Source of the DNA: Gemmatimonadota bacterium | GTDB lineage: Bacteria > Gemmatimonadota > Gemmatimonadetes > Palauibacterales > Palauibacteraceae | DNA: 33,608 nucleotides | NCBI GenBank assembly: GCA_023554435.1 | Contig: JAMJQV010000253.1 | Location: 1 to 33,608 of the forward strand | Reading direction: 5' to 3' | Shown: positions 16,278-24,596 of the stretch, piece after piece | How positions within the stretch are numbered: position 1 is the first letter of the stretch | Layout of the letters: every line of letters starts with the position of its first letter | Notes under the pieces: model-generated | The model's input: the letters and a program-made list of their open reading frames with translations, nothing else | Told to the model about the DNA's origin: nothing | The model's database searches: none | Position numbers and translations under genes: made by a program

Positions 16278-17840
16278 TCAGGCTGCCCGGTACGGACCCC
16301 ACAGCCCGACCAGCCGACCGCTGATCTCGCCCAGGGTGGCCCTGACTTTGACCGCTTCTACCATGGCGGGCAAGAGGTTGGCGCCGGACCCGGCCGCGGC
16401 GACGACATCGTCGAGCGTTCGCTCCACGAGATCCGAGTCGCGCCGGCTGCGAACCTCATCCAGGCGCCTGCGCTGGGCCTTCTGCAGATTCTTGAAATCC
16501 GGCAGTGAGACGGGGGCCCGGGGTTCTTCGTCCTGGTAGACGTTCACGCCCACGACCCCCCGATCTCCGCTCTCGACCTCGAGCTGCCAGGCATAGGCGG
16601 CACGATGGATCTCGTCGGTCATGAAGGGGATCGCAGCCGCAGCGCCTCCGATGTCCTCAATTCGCTCGAGATACGCCCGTGCCAGTTCCTCGACCTGGTC
16701 GGTAAGGCTCTCCACGTAATACGAGCCTCCCAGCGGATCCACCGTATCTCGGACCCCCGATTCCTCCGCCAGCACCTGTTGCGTCCGCAGTGCCAGGCGG
16801 GCTGCCTCGGCTCCTGGGAGGGCCAGGGCCTCATCGAAACTGTTCGTATGCAGGGACTGGGTCCCCCCCAGTACGCCGGCCAGTGCCTGGACGGCAACCC
16901 GCACGACATTGTTGAGCGGCTGTTGCGCCGTGAGGGTCGATCCCCCCGTCTGCGTGTGGAAGCGAAGACGACAACTCCGGTCCGAGCCCCCGAACTCCTC
17001 CTTCATCATGCGAGCCCAGAGTCTTCGAGCCGCCCGGAACTTCGCCGCCTCCTCGAAGAGATGATTGTGAGCGGCGAAAAAGAAACTCAATCGTGGGGCG
17101 AATTCGTCGACCTCGAGGCCGCACGCCACGGCCCGCCGAACGTATTCCCTGCCGTTGGCGAGGGTGAACGCGATTTCCTGCGCAGCCGTCGCACCGGCCT
17201 CACGCATGTGGTAGCCGCTGATCGAAATGCTGTTCCAGCGCGGAAGCTCCGCGGAACAGAAGGCGAAGATATCGGTGACCAACCGAAGGCTGGGCTCCAC
17301 GGGATAGATGTACGTTCCGCGGGCAATGAACTCCTTGAGGATGTCGTTCTGTACGGTACCCGAGAGGCTGCGGCGCTCCACTCCACGGACATCAGCTGCC
17401 GCGACGTACATCGCCAGCAGAATCGCGGCGGTCGCGTTGATGGTCATCGATGTTGACACCCGGTCGAGCGGGATCTCGGCAAACAGCCGCTCGACATCGT
17501 CCAGCGTGTCTATCGCTACCCCAACCCGCCCTACCTCTCCTTCGGCCCTCGGATCGTCAGAGTCAAGCCCCATCTGCGTTGGCAGGTCAAAGGCGACCGA
17601 CAATCCGGTCTGACCGGAGTCGAGCAAGTAGCGGAAGCGCTCGTTTGTCTCTTCCGCGGTCCCAAACCCGGCATACTGACGCATCGTCCAGGCGCGGCCG
17701 CGGTACATGTCCGGATATACGCCGCGCATGAACGGCCACTGACCGGGCTCTTCCCGATCAGCCACGGGTCCGTCGGCGGGTCCGTACACACGCTGGATCG
17801 CGATGCCCGACGTTGTGCGTGGGTCCGCTTTGTCCGACAT
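16278..17840 (-). CDS. Methylmalonyl-CoA mutase, catalytic chain without B12 domain
   Basis: Interconverts methylmalonyl-CoA and succinyl-CoA by a cobalamin radical mechanism. The 520 residues are only the substrate-binding TIM-barrel part; no C-terminal DxHxxG cobalamin motif is present, so a separate B12 subunit is needed and is not in this window. Motifs: RAWTMRQYAGFGTAEETN (49-66), GQTGLSVAFDLPTQMG, GTVQNDILKEF (161-171) and SISGYHMREAGATAAQEIAF. The residues that usually separate mutase types are Tyr56 (in RQYAGF) and Arg186 (in PSLRLV), the methylmalonyl type rather than the Phe/Gln of isobutyryl-CoA mutase. The ATG has AGAGGTGAG upstream. It follows the biotin carrier gene by 3 nt. Confidence 0.92.
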   Translation of the reverse strand: MSDKADPRTTSGIAIQRVYGPADGPVADREEPGQWPFMRGVYPDMYRGRAWTMRQYAGFGTAEETNERFRYLLDSGQTGLSVAFDLPTQMGLDSDDPRAEGEVGRVGVAIDTLDDVERLFAEIPLDRVSTSMTINATAAILLAMYVAAADVRGVERRSLSGTVQNDILKEFIARGTYIYPVEPSLRLVTDIFAFCSAELPRWNSISISGYHMREAGATAAQEIAFTLANGREYVRRAVACGLEVDEFAPRLSFFFAAHNHLFEEAAKFRAARRLWARMMKEEFGGSDRSCRLRFHTQTGGSTLTAQQPLNNVVRVAVQALAGVLGGTQSLHTNSFDEALALPGAEAARLALRTQQVLAEESGVRDTVDPLGGSYYVESLTDQVEELARAYLERIEDIGGAAAAIPFMTDEIHRAAYAWQLEVESGDRGVVGVNVYQDEEPRAPVSLPDFKNLQKAQRRRLDEVRSRRDSDLVERTLDDVVAAAGSGANLLPAMVEAVKVRATLGEISGRLVGLWGPYRAA

Positions 17841-17843
17841 GGC

Positions 17844-18362
17844 TCACCTCTGCTCGAGTTTCAGCAATACCGCATCGCGCTCCACCGCCTGGCCGGGGCT
17901 TACTTCGACGGAGAGGACGGTTCCGGGCGCATCCGCGCGGAGTTCGTTCTCCATCTTCATGGCTTCCATCACGACCAGACTGTCACCCTTCTCCACCTCG
18001 TGGCCTTCCTCGACCTCCACCCGGACGATGAGACCAGGCATGGGCGCCCGAAGATCCCGCCGCGTCTCGACGGGGGCCACGTGCGAGGCGAGCTCCCGGA
18101 TGTGGCGTGTCCGCTCGTCCTCGACGAGGACCTCGAAGAGTCTGCCCTCCAGTTCGATAATCCAGCCCGCACCCTCGCGTCGCGCGAACAGTGAAAGGGA
18201 GCGGCCTTCCATCCGGAGGAGTTGTCGGTCAGACCCCGGGAGTGTCGAAATGTCCGCTTCAATCGGCTCACCGTCGACCAGCAGGCGGTCGGCCTCGACC
18301 ACGACCTCGCGCGCAGTTTCCCCAAGCCGTGCGAAGTATCGAATGGCGGAATCAGAGGTCAC
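17844..18362 (-). CDS. Biotin carboxyl carrier protein of an acyl-CoA carboxylase
   Basis: Carries the biotin that shuttles carboxyl groups between the biotin carboxylase and carboxyltransferase encoded upstream. It has 172 residues. The C-terminal biotinyl domain (about 104-172) contains VMEAMKMENEL, with Lys136 as the biotinylation site. The N-terminal part (1-100, beta-rich by eye) resembles the linker domain joining carboxylase and carrier in propionyl-CoA carboxylase alpha chains, but I cannot confirm this. It starts at the GTG at 18360-18362 with a strong GGGAGGG upstream. It is separated from the biotin carboxylase by a methyltransferase gene. Confidence 0.93.
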   Translation of the reverse strand: MTSDSAIRYFARLGETAREVVVEADRLLVDGEPIEADISTLPGSDRQLLRMEGRSLSLFARREGAGWIIELEGRLFEVLVEDERTRHIRELASHVAPVETRRDLRAPMPGLIVRVEVEEGHEVEKGDSLVVMEAMKMENELRADAPGTVLSVEVSPGQAVERDAVLLKLEQR

Positions 18363-18378
18363 GATACCCTCCCGCTGC

Positions 18379-19710
18379 TCAACATCGGTTCAACCATGCT
18401 ACCGTCTCCACGTGCGCGGTCTGCGGGAATGCGTCGAAGGGTTGCACTTCGTCCACACTCCATCCGGGCTGCAGTCGTCCCAGATCGCGGGCCAGCGTCG
18501 CCGGGTCACAACTGACGTAGGCCAGCCTCTCGGCAGACCCTGTGGCCAACTCTTCGGATACCTTGCGCGACAGGCCGGCACGCGGCGGATTGACCACAAC
18601 CAGGTCTACGGGCAGCAGTTCAGCAATCCGGTTCTCGACCCGATCGGCAATCACGGCCAATCGTCCGCTCGATCCGCCTGCCGCCTTTCGGCACGCGCCG
18701 ACCGCCCGCTCGTCCACCTCGCAGGCAGTCACGTGCGCGCCCTCGTTCGCCCACCGGATCGCCCTGGCGCCGACCCCCGAATACAGATCGAGAATCCGCA
18801 AGCCTCCGACATCTCCTGCCCGGACATCCAGCCACCCGTCCAGACTGGCGGACACCTCCCGGTTCACCTGGAGAAACACGTCCGCCGGCAGATCGAATGC
18901 GGTGCCCTGCCATCGATCAGCCAGAGTATCTTCTCCGGCCAGACACCGGGGGACGTCCCGCGACCCACCATGATGCCACCCGACAATCCCCGGCACCTCC
19001 TCCATCAGGTCTCGCAGGGCCTCCGCACCGGTGGGCCTGCCGCCCCGCACGAGTACATCGACGGCGCCGTCGATGGCGGAACGCACCGTGATCCGCGTGT
19101 CAGGTCCGACGGGAGGCTCGCAGATACCCCCGGCCCAAGCCCTCCGCATCCCGTCCCATGCCTCGACGATCGGATCTTCGGCCAGGAGGCACTGCCGCAC
19201 GTCGGCCAGGGCCCCGGGGTCGTAGATCGTCCGGAAACCCGCCACCAGAGTGCCGTCGCTCAGCCCGGATGAGAATGTCACACGATTGCGATAGGCGAAT
19301 TCATTTCCGCTGGATATCGGATCGGGCACCTCCACATCGAGGCTCCCGATGCGCCGCAGAGCACTCTCGACCAGGTCGCGCTTGCTCCGCCTCTGCTCCG
19401 CGGGAGTGAGATGCTGGAGACGACACCCACCACACTCTCCGTATACCGGACACAGGGCCTGACGTCGCCCGTCTCCGCGATCCACGTACTCCCGGACCCG
19501 CCCTCTCGCCCACCGCGGCTTCGCCTCGACGATCTCCACTCGCACGACATCCCCGGGTGCGGTCCGCGGAACGAACACGACGCGACCGGATTCCTCACGC
19601 CCCACGCCGTCGCCTCCGGCCGCGATGCGATCCACTCGGAGTGTGGCGAAGGCACCCACGACGGCCGGCTCCTGGTCCTTGATCGGGTCGCTCCCGAGGC
19701 CCGTGCTCAA
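18379..19710 (-). CDS. TrmA/RlmD-family RNA (uracil-5-)-methyltransferase
   Basis: SAM-dependent enzyme predicted to make m5U in rRNA or tRNA; which uridine cannot be told. It has 443 residues if initiated at the TTG at 19708-19710, which gives a TTGA overlap with the biotin carboxylase stop and has GGGGAGG five bases upstream. A GTG nine codons earlier is the alternative. There is an N-terminal TRAM-like region, then iron-sulfur cysteines 87, 93, 96 (CPVYGECGGC) and 174 (VRQCLLA), the SAM motif DLYSGVGARA at 308, VVNPPRAGL, the catalytic Cys401 in AYVSCDPATLARDL and the terminal PQTAHVETVA. It is an unexpected passenger inside a carboxylase operon. Confidence 0.9.
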   Translation of the reverse strand: MSTGLGSDPIKDQEPAVVGAFATLRVDRIAAGGDGVGREESGRVVFVPRTAPGDVVRVEIVEAKPRWARGRVREYVDRGDGRRQALCPVYGECGGCRLQHLTPAEQRRSKRDLVESALRRIGSLDVEVPDPISSGNEFAYRNRVTFSSGLSDGTLVAGFRTIYDPGALADVRQCLLAEDPIVEAWDGMRRAWAGGICEPPVGPDTRITVRSAIDGAVDVLVRGGRPTGAEALRDLMEEVPGIVGWHHGGSRDVPRCLAGEDTLADRWQGTAFDLPADVFLQVNREVSASLDGWLDVRAGDVGGLRILDLYSGVGARAIRWANEGAHVTACEVDERAVGACRKAAGGSSGRLAVIADRVENRIAELLPVDLVVVNPPRAGLSRKVSEELATGSAERLAYVSCDPATLARDLGRLQPGWSVDEVQPFDAFPQTAHVETVAWLNRC

Positions 19711-21212
19711 TCGAACCTCCCCAGCCTCCGACGCCACTCGCTGATCGCACCCGTCACACGTGCCGCGGAAGCGGCCGTCACGGTGACTCCTCCTCCGCTG
19801 ACTCGCGTGCGGTGCTCCAGCAGCGTGGCCGCGACGGCCGCCGCCCGAGCCTGCCAGTCCCCTTCACCCGTCTCCACCAATTCGGGGTGACGGTCCAGGT
19901 ATCGAACCGAGATGTCTCCAGCCTTGAAGTCCTCCTCGTCCAGGACTCCCAGGTGAAAGGGCTGAGTAGTGCGGATTCCCTCGATCTGTAACTCCCGCAG
20001 AGCCCGGCGCATCCTGAGAATCGCCTGATCACGGGTCGCCGCGTGAACGATGAGTTTGCCGAGCAAGGGATCGTAGTGCAGCCCAACCTCATAGTGTTCC
20101 ATGATGCCACCGTCCCAGCGAACCCCAGGCCCGCACGGGACTTCGAGCGCGCGGATCCTGCCGCTCGAGGGAAAGAACCCGCTGAACGGATCCTCTCCGC
20201 TGATCCGACACTCGATCGCGTGTCCGAGTGGCCAGTCAGGACTCACCTCGACCGACATCGGCAGACCCGCCGCGATTCGGATCTGCTCTTGCACCAGATC
20301 CACGCCGGTCACGAACTCCGTTACCGGGTGCTCGACCTGAATACGGGTGTTCATCTCGAGGAAGTAGAACTCGCCGTTCTGGTAGAGAAACTCGACCGTG
20401 CCGGCACCCACGTAGCCCACTGCTTCCGCAGCCGCGACCGCGACATCTCCCATGCGAGCCCGCAGGTCGGCGTCAACCGCCGGAGATGGGGCCTCCTCGA
20501 CCAGCTTTTGATGTCGCCGCTGAATGGAGCATTCTCTCTCCCCGAGGTGGATGACCCGGCCATGCGTGTCGGCGAGAATCTGGATCTCGATGTGCCGCGG
20601 GTCGCTCAGGTACTTCTCCAGGTAGACCCGGGAGTCGCCAAACGCCTGTCCTGCCTCCCGGCTCGCCGCCGACAGAGCCCGTGGCAGATCCTCCGCCGAT
20701 TCGATCACCCGCATTCCCTTACCGCCACCGCCCGCAGCGGCCTTCAACAGGACCGGCCATCCGATCCGATCTCCCGCAGCCACACCCTCGGCCACTTCGG
20801 TAATGGCGTCGGACCCGGGGACTACTGGGACACCCGCCTCGATCATCCTGGACCGGGCTGCCGTCTTGTCTCCCATCTCAGCGATCGCTTCGGGGGGCGG
20901 TCCCACGAAAACCAGGTCGGCCTCGAGTACTCGGCGCGCGAATTCAGGGCTTTCCGCCATGAATCCGTATCCCGGGTGCACCGCCTGGGCTCCTGTCAGG
21001 CGGGCTGCGTCGATGATCGCTTCCGCCCGCAGGTAGCTCTCGGCTGCGGGGGCAGGACCGATGAGAACGGCCTCACCTGCGAGAATAACGTGGGGAGAGA
21101 GGCGGTCGGCCTCCGAATAGACGGCGACCGTGCGCACCCCGAGTTCCTGGCAGGCACGAATCACGCGAACGGCGATCTCTCCGCGATTGGCGATCAGGAC
21201 CTTATCGAACAC
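19707..21212 (-). CDS. Biotin carboxylase subunit of an acyl-CoA carboxylase
   Basis: ATP-grasp enzyme that carboxylates biotin on the carrier protein using bicarbonate. It has 501 residues: the usual core of about 450 plus a C-terminal extension of about 50. Motifs: IANRGEIAVRVIRAC (7-21), VHPGYGFMAES, AAAGGGGKGMRV (158-169), ECSIQRRHQKLVEEAPSP (227-244) and EMNTRIQVEHPVTE (286-299). It starts at the GTG at 21210-21212 with TGAGGT upstream, nine bases after the carboxyltransferase stop. Neighbours suggest propionyl-CoA as acceptor, though acetyl-CoA use cannot be excluded. Confidence 0.94.
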   Translation of the reverse strand: MFDKVLIANRGEIAVRVIRACQELGVRTVAVYSEADRLSPHVILAGEAVLIGPAPAAESYLRAEAIIDAARLTGAQAVHPGYGFMAESPEFARRVLEADLVFVGPPPEAIAEMGDKTAARSRMIEAGVPVVPGSDAITEVAEGVAAGDRIGWPVLLKAAAGGGGKGMRVIESAEDLPRALSAASREAGQAFGDSRVYLEKYLSDPRHIEIQILADTHGRVIHLGERECSIQRRHQKLVEEAPSPAVDADLRARMGDVAVAAAEAVGYVGAGTVEFLYQNGEFYFLEMNTRIQVEHPVTEFVTGVDLVQEQIRIAAGLPMSVEVSPDWPLGHAIECRISGEDPFSGFFPSSGRIRALEVPCGPGVRWDGGIMEHYEVGLHYDPLLGKLIVHAATRDQAILRMRRALRELQIEGIRTTQPFHLGVLDEEDFKAGDISVRYLDRHPELVETGEGDWQARAAAVAATLLEHRTRVSGGGVTVTAASAARVTGAISEWRRRLGRFD

Positions 21213-21221
21213 GACGGTACC

Positions 21222-22772
21222 TCACAGGGGGATATTGCCGTGCTTGCGGGGTGGGTTCCGCTGGCGCTTGTTCTGCAGTATCTCGAGGCCCGAGATGAGG
21301 CGGGCCCGGGTCTCTCTCGGGTCAATCACGTCGTCCAGAAAGCCCCGCTTCGCCGCCAGGTACGGGTGCGCGAACCTCTCACGAAACTCGCTCTCCAACT
21401 CCGCGACACGTGCGTCCCGGTCCTCGGCTCCCTCCAACTCTCGCCGGTAGAGGATCTCGACGGCTCCCTTGGGACCCATGACTGCCAGCTCCGCCGTGGG
21501 CCACGCGAAATTGAGATCTCCCCGGATATGCTTGGACGACATCACGTCGTACGCTCCACCGTAGGCTTTCCGGGTAATCACCGTCAGCTTGGGGACCGTG
21601 CTCTCGCAGTAGGCGTACAGGAGCTTCGCCCCATGCTGTATGATGCCACCGTGCTCCTGCGCCACCCCCGGCAGGAAACCCGGGACGTCTTCGAGAGTGA
21701 CAATCGGCACGTTGAAGGCATCGCAGAACCGGATGAAGCGGGCGCCCTTCCGACTCGCATCGATGTCCAGCACACCCGCCAGTACGGCCGGCTGATTCGC
21801 CAGGATCCCCACCGGTCGCCCCCCCATACGGGCGAACCCCACGATGATGTTGCCCGCGTAGCCCGCGTGGACTTCGAGGAAATCCCCATCATCCACGATC
21901 CTGCCGATCACCTCATGCATGTCGTAGGGCTGACTCGCCAGGTCGGGTATGACATCGAGCAGCTCCTCGTCCGCTCGTGTAGAGGGATCATCGGTTGGCA
22001 CTACCGGGGGATCCTCGGAATTGTTGGCGGGAAGAAATCCGAGGAGCTTCCTGACGGCACCCAGGCTCTCGATCTCCGTCGCGTGGGAAAAGTGCGCTAC
22101 CCCGGATCGGGTGCTGTGCACGCCGGCACCGCCCAGCTCCTCGAACGTTACCTCTTCGTGCGTCACGGTCTTCACGACGTTGGGACCGGTCACGAACATG
22201 TGACTGATTCCCTGAACCATGAACACGAAATCCGTGATGGCCGGAGAATAAACCGCCCCACCGGCGCACGGTCCCAGGATCACGCTGACTTGCGGTACGA
22301 CTCCCGAGGCAAGCGTGTTGCGGAGGAACAACTCCGCGTAGCCGCCAAGAGAAGCTACCCCTTCCTGGATTCGGGCACCGCCGGAGTCGTTGAGCCCGAT
22401 CACGGGAGCGCCATTCTGGGTCGCCAGATCGACCACCTTGCAGATCTTCTCGGCGTGGGCTTCGGATAGAGAGCCCCCAAATACGGTGAAGTCCTGGCTG
22501 AACACGTAGACGGTGCGTCCATCGATGGTTCCGTACCCGGTCACCACCCCGTCCCCCGGGATCCGCTGGTCTTCGAGTCCGAAGTCGACGCTTCGGTGCT
22601 CGACGAAGCGATCGATTTCGATGAACGACCCTTGATCGAGCAGGATGTCCAGGCGCTCCCGCGCCCCCAGCTTGCCTCGCTCGTGCTGTCGCGCGAGCCG
22701 CTTGGCCCCGCCACCCTCGAGGGTCCGCTCGCGAAGCTCCTCCAGTTGCCGCAGCTTCTCACGCGCGCTCAT
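21222..22772 (-). CDS. pccB: Propionyl-CoA carboxylase-type carboxyltransferase (beta)
   Basis: Transfers the carboxyl group from biotin to an acyl-CoA. The 516 residues fit the fused crotonase-fold PccB type. The oxyanion-hole motifs are GPCAGGAVYSP (167-177) and RKAYGGAYDVMSSK (401-414), and it ends in the family tail KHGNIPL. Asp409 in GGAYDVM is the residue type I associate with propionyl preference in characterised actinobacterial beta subunits (recollection, moderate). It starts at an ATG in an ATGA overlap with the lipoprotein gene, with GAGGAGGGGG upstream. With the mutase downstream, propionyl-CoA is the likeliest substrate. Confidence 0.93.
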   Translation of the reverse strand: MSAREKLRQLEELRERTLEGGGAKRLARQHERGKLGARERLDILLDQGSFIEIDRFVEHRSVDFGLEDQRIPGDGVVTGYGTIDGRTVYVFSQDFTVFGGSLSEAHAEKICKVVDLATQNGAPVIGLNDSGGARIQEGVASLGGYAELFLRNTLASGVVPQVSVILGPCAGGAVYSPAITDFVFMVQGISHMFVTGPNVVKTVTHEEVTFEELGGAGVHSTRSGVAHFSHATEIESLGAVRKLLGFLPANNSEDPPVVPTDDPSTRADEELLDVIPDLASQPYDMHEVIGRIVDDGDFLEVHAGYAGNIIVGFARMGGRPVGILANQPAVLAGVLDIDASRKGARFIRFCDAFNVPIVTLEDVPGFLPGVAQEHGGIIQHGAKLLYAYCESTVPKLTVITRKAYGGAYDVMSSKHIRGDLNFAWPTAELAVMGPKGAVEILYRRELEGAEDRDARVAELESEFRERFAHPYLAAKRGFLDDVIDPRETRARLISGLEILQNKRQRNPPRKHGNIPL

Positions 22773-24502
22773 CCGTCCCCCTCCTCTTCTTCTTCCTTCT
22801 CCTCCTCAAGAGCCCTGAGAAACTCTTCGAGTTCCATCTGCTCCTCAGCCCACCGAAGCATCTCCTCCGCGTCGGGGGTCGAGAGTCCCCCGTCCTCGAG
22901 GACGCGAACGAACACCTCACGACCCAGGGTGCCCGACACGGGATCGATTCCGAGACTACCGGTGGCCCCCTGGTGGATCCCGCTGCGCATCGACCTCCCG
23001 ATGGCGCCCCGGCGCTCCCATTCGACCTCCGGCACACCCGCGAGTATCAAGTTCAGCGCGTCGAATCCGAGCGCTGCAAACATATTGTCAGTTAACGCTT
23101 TGCGGTACTTTGCTTCATATGCCGCTTCAAATGTACGCCACGGAGTGCCGGCGCTGATACGATCCACGTACGTTCCCACCAGCCGGTGATCCGAGTAGCT
23201 CGGGTCCAATCGTCGCACGACTGCAGGATCCGACCAGTTGGCATCGCCAGCGGTGACCCAGCGACGAAGACCGTAGTACACCAGCTGGGGTGCGATCTGG
23301 AGAACCGTCCGCGGGTTGTCGGCAAAAACGACCACTGCCGCTGGCTCGGCTGCTGCGAGCGCGGCAATCGGAGTACCGAAGGTGGTGGAATCCGCCACGT
23401 AGGGTTGGGCAGCAAGGATACGACCTCCGTTCCCAGCGACCTCTGCCCGAAGAGCCTCCAGGGCAACGGGAGACCAGCCGTACGGGTAGAGCACGCCCAG
23501 CGTGTCCAGATCCATGTTGTCGGACAGCCAGGAGGCGAGCGCGACCGCTACGTCGGCCTCGCGTCGGTCCCGATCCCACAGCGTGTAGACGTTCAGGTCG
23601 CCACCCTGCCCCGCTGCGGCCGTGGGGCTGAGGATCAGCAGGTCGTCATCATCCCTCCGAATGGCCGCTGACTGCAGGGCCTCCGTTCGGATCGGACCGA
23701 TTACCGCAGCGACGTCCATCTCGCCAAGCGCCTCGACGTGATCGATTCCCACTTCGACCCGAGAACTGTCATCCAGGACGACGAGGTCGATAGCCGCATG
23801 TGCGGGATCCGCCCGGTACAATTCCAGGGCCAGCAAAGCGCCCTCGAGGATCTGCTCTCCCACGCCGGCGAAGCGGCCGGTCGCGGGTAACACCAAACCG
23901 ATCCGCAGCGGGTCGGCCTGTGCAGATACTCTGCCCTCGAGGACGTCCTCGGCCTTGTTCCGTTCCGTTCCGTCTGGCGAGCCGGCCAACACCGTTTCCG
24001 CCAGCTGACGGGCCATCTCGGGATGGTCTGCCACAGCGAGCGCACGCGCGAGCTCGGCGCCGACGATGGACCTGGCCTCCACTCGAGCGTCCGGAGGTTC
24101 CATCAGGCCTTGGAGCTCGCGGATCGACAGCTGACTCACGAGATTGCGCAGGGTCTTACGGTCACCGCCTCTCAGTTCGAAGGGCGCCCGCACCAGGACG
24201 GAGGCCGCCCGCTCTTCGGCTCCGACCGCATCCAGAACCCCGACCAGGTCCTCGGCGCTCTCCGGATCCAGTTCGGCCGACCCGGTCCACTCACGCCACA
24301 GCGAATCGGCTATCACCCACGAGGTGACCCAGTCCCCATCGCTCAACGCATCCTCGGCTCGCTCCAGCGAAGAGCGATCAAGAACCCTCTCTCGGACCAC
24401 CGGGGAGTCGGTGACCACCTCCGGTTCGGGCGGTGCTACCGCGCTTCGCCCGCCGGCGCACCCTGACACGAGCACGAGGGTCGCTATGAACCACCTGCGC
24501 AT
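22769..24502 (-). CDS. LpoA-like lipoprotein with type 1 periplasmic-binding fold
   Basis: Predicted envelope lipoprotein of 577 residues. The signal peptide ends in the lipobox LVSGC (Cys15). Residues about 40-195 look alpha-helical and repeat-like. From PLRIGLVLPATGRFAGVGEQ (198 on) the sequence resembles branched-chain amino-acid-type binding proteins, including IGPIRTEALQSAAI and GFDALNLIL. This layout is that of LpoA, the activator of penicillin-binding protein 1A, but a ligand-binding role is also possible. The last 30 residues are strongly acidic (EEEKEEEEEGDG). GGGAGGG precedes the ATG at 24500-24502. It is the first gene after the rpsA terminator and overlaps the carboxyltransferase start by 4 nt. 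Confidence 0.8.
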   Translation of the reverse strand: MRRWFIATLVLVSGCAGGRSAVAPPEPEVVTDSPVVRERVLDRSSLERAEDALSDGDWVTSWVIADSLWREWTGSAELDPESAEDLVGVLDAVGAEERAASVLVRAPFELRGGDRKTLRNLVSQLSIRELQGLMEPPDARVEARSIVGAELARALAVADHPEMARQLAETVLAGSPDGTERNKAEDVLEGRVSAQADPLRIGLVLPATGRFAGVGEQILEGALLALELYRADPAHAAIDLVVLDDSSRVEVGIDHVEALGEMDVAAVIGPIRTEALQSAAIRRDDDDLLILSPTAAAGQGGDLNVYTLWDRDRREADVAVALASWLSDNMDLDTLGVLYPYGWSPVALEALRAEVAGNGGRILAAQPYVADSTTFGTPIAALAAAEPAAVVVFADNPRTVLQIAPQLVYYGLRRWVTAGDANWSDPAVVRRLDPSYSDHRLVGTYVDRISAGTPWRTFEAAYEAKYRKALTDNMFAALGFDALNLILAGVPEVEWERRGAIGRSMRSGIHQGATGSLGIDPVSGTLGREVFVRVLEDGGLSTPDAEEMLRWAEEQMELEEFLRALEEEKEEEEEGDG

Positions 24503-24518
24503 CTACTGCCCTCCCGTC

Positions 24519-24559
24519 AATAAACTCAGGGGGCCCGACGCCACTCGCCGGGCCCCCTG
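24519..24559 (-). terminator. Intrinsic terminator after rpsA
   Basis: A perfect 11-bp inverted repeat, CAGGGGGCCCG (24527-24537) with CGGGCCCCCTG (24549-24559) and an 11-nt loop. On the minus strand it is followed by AGTTTATT (24519-24526). It starts about 38 nt after the rpsA stop and ends about 17-25 nt before the lipoprotein start codon, so the following operon needs either read-through or a promoter I cannot see. Confidence 0.75.
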
Positions 24560-24596
24560 CGAGGCAACAATCACTATCTCAGCCGAAACGGCCGGA

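Noticed and set aside
20043..22469. 808-residue plus-strand open frame opposite the carboxylase genes
   Set aside because: It runs antisense to two clearly conserved genes (biotin carboxylase and carboxyltransferase) and shows no domain-like composition; long antisense frames are expected in GC-rich coding DNA.
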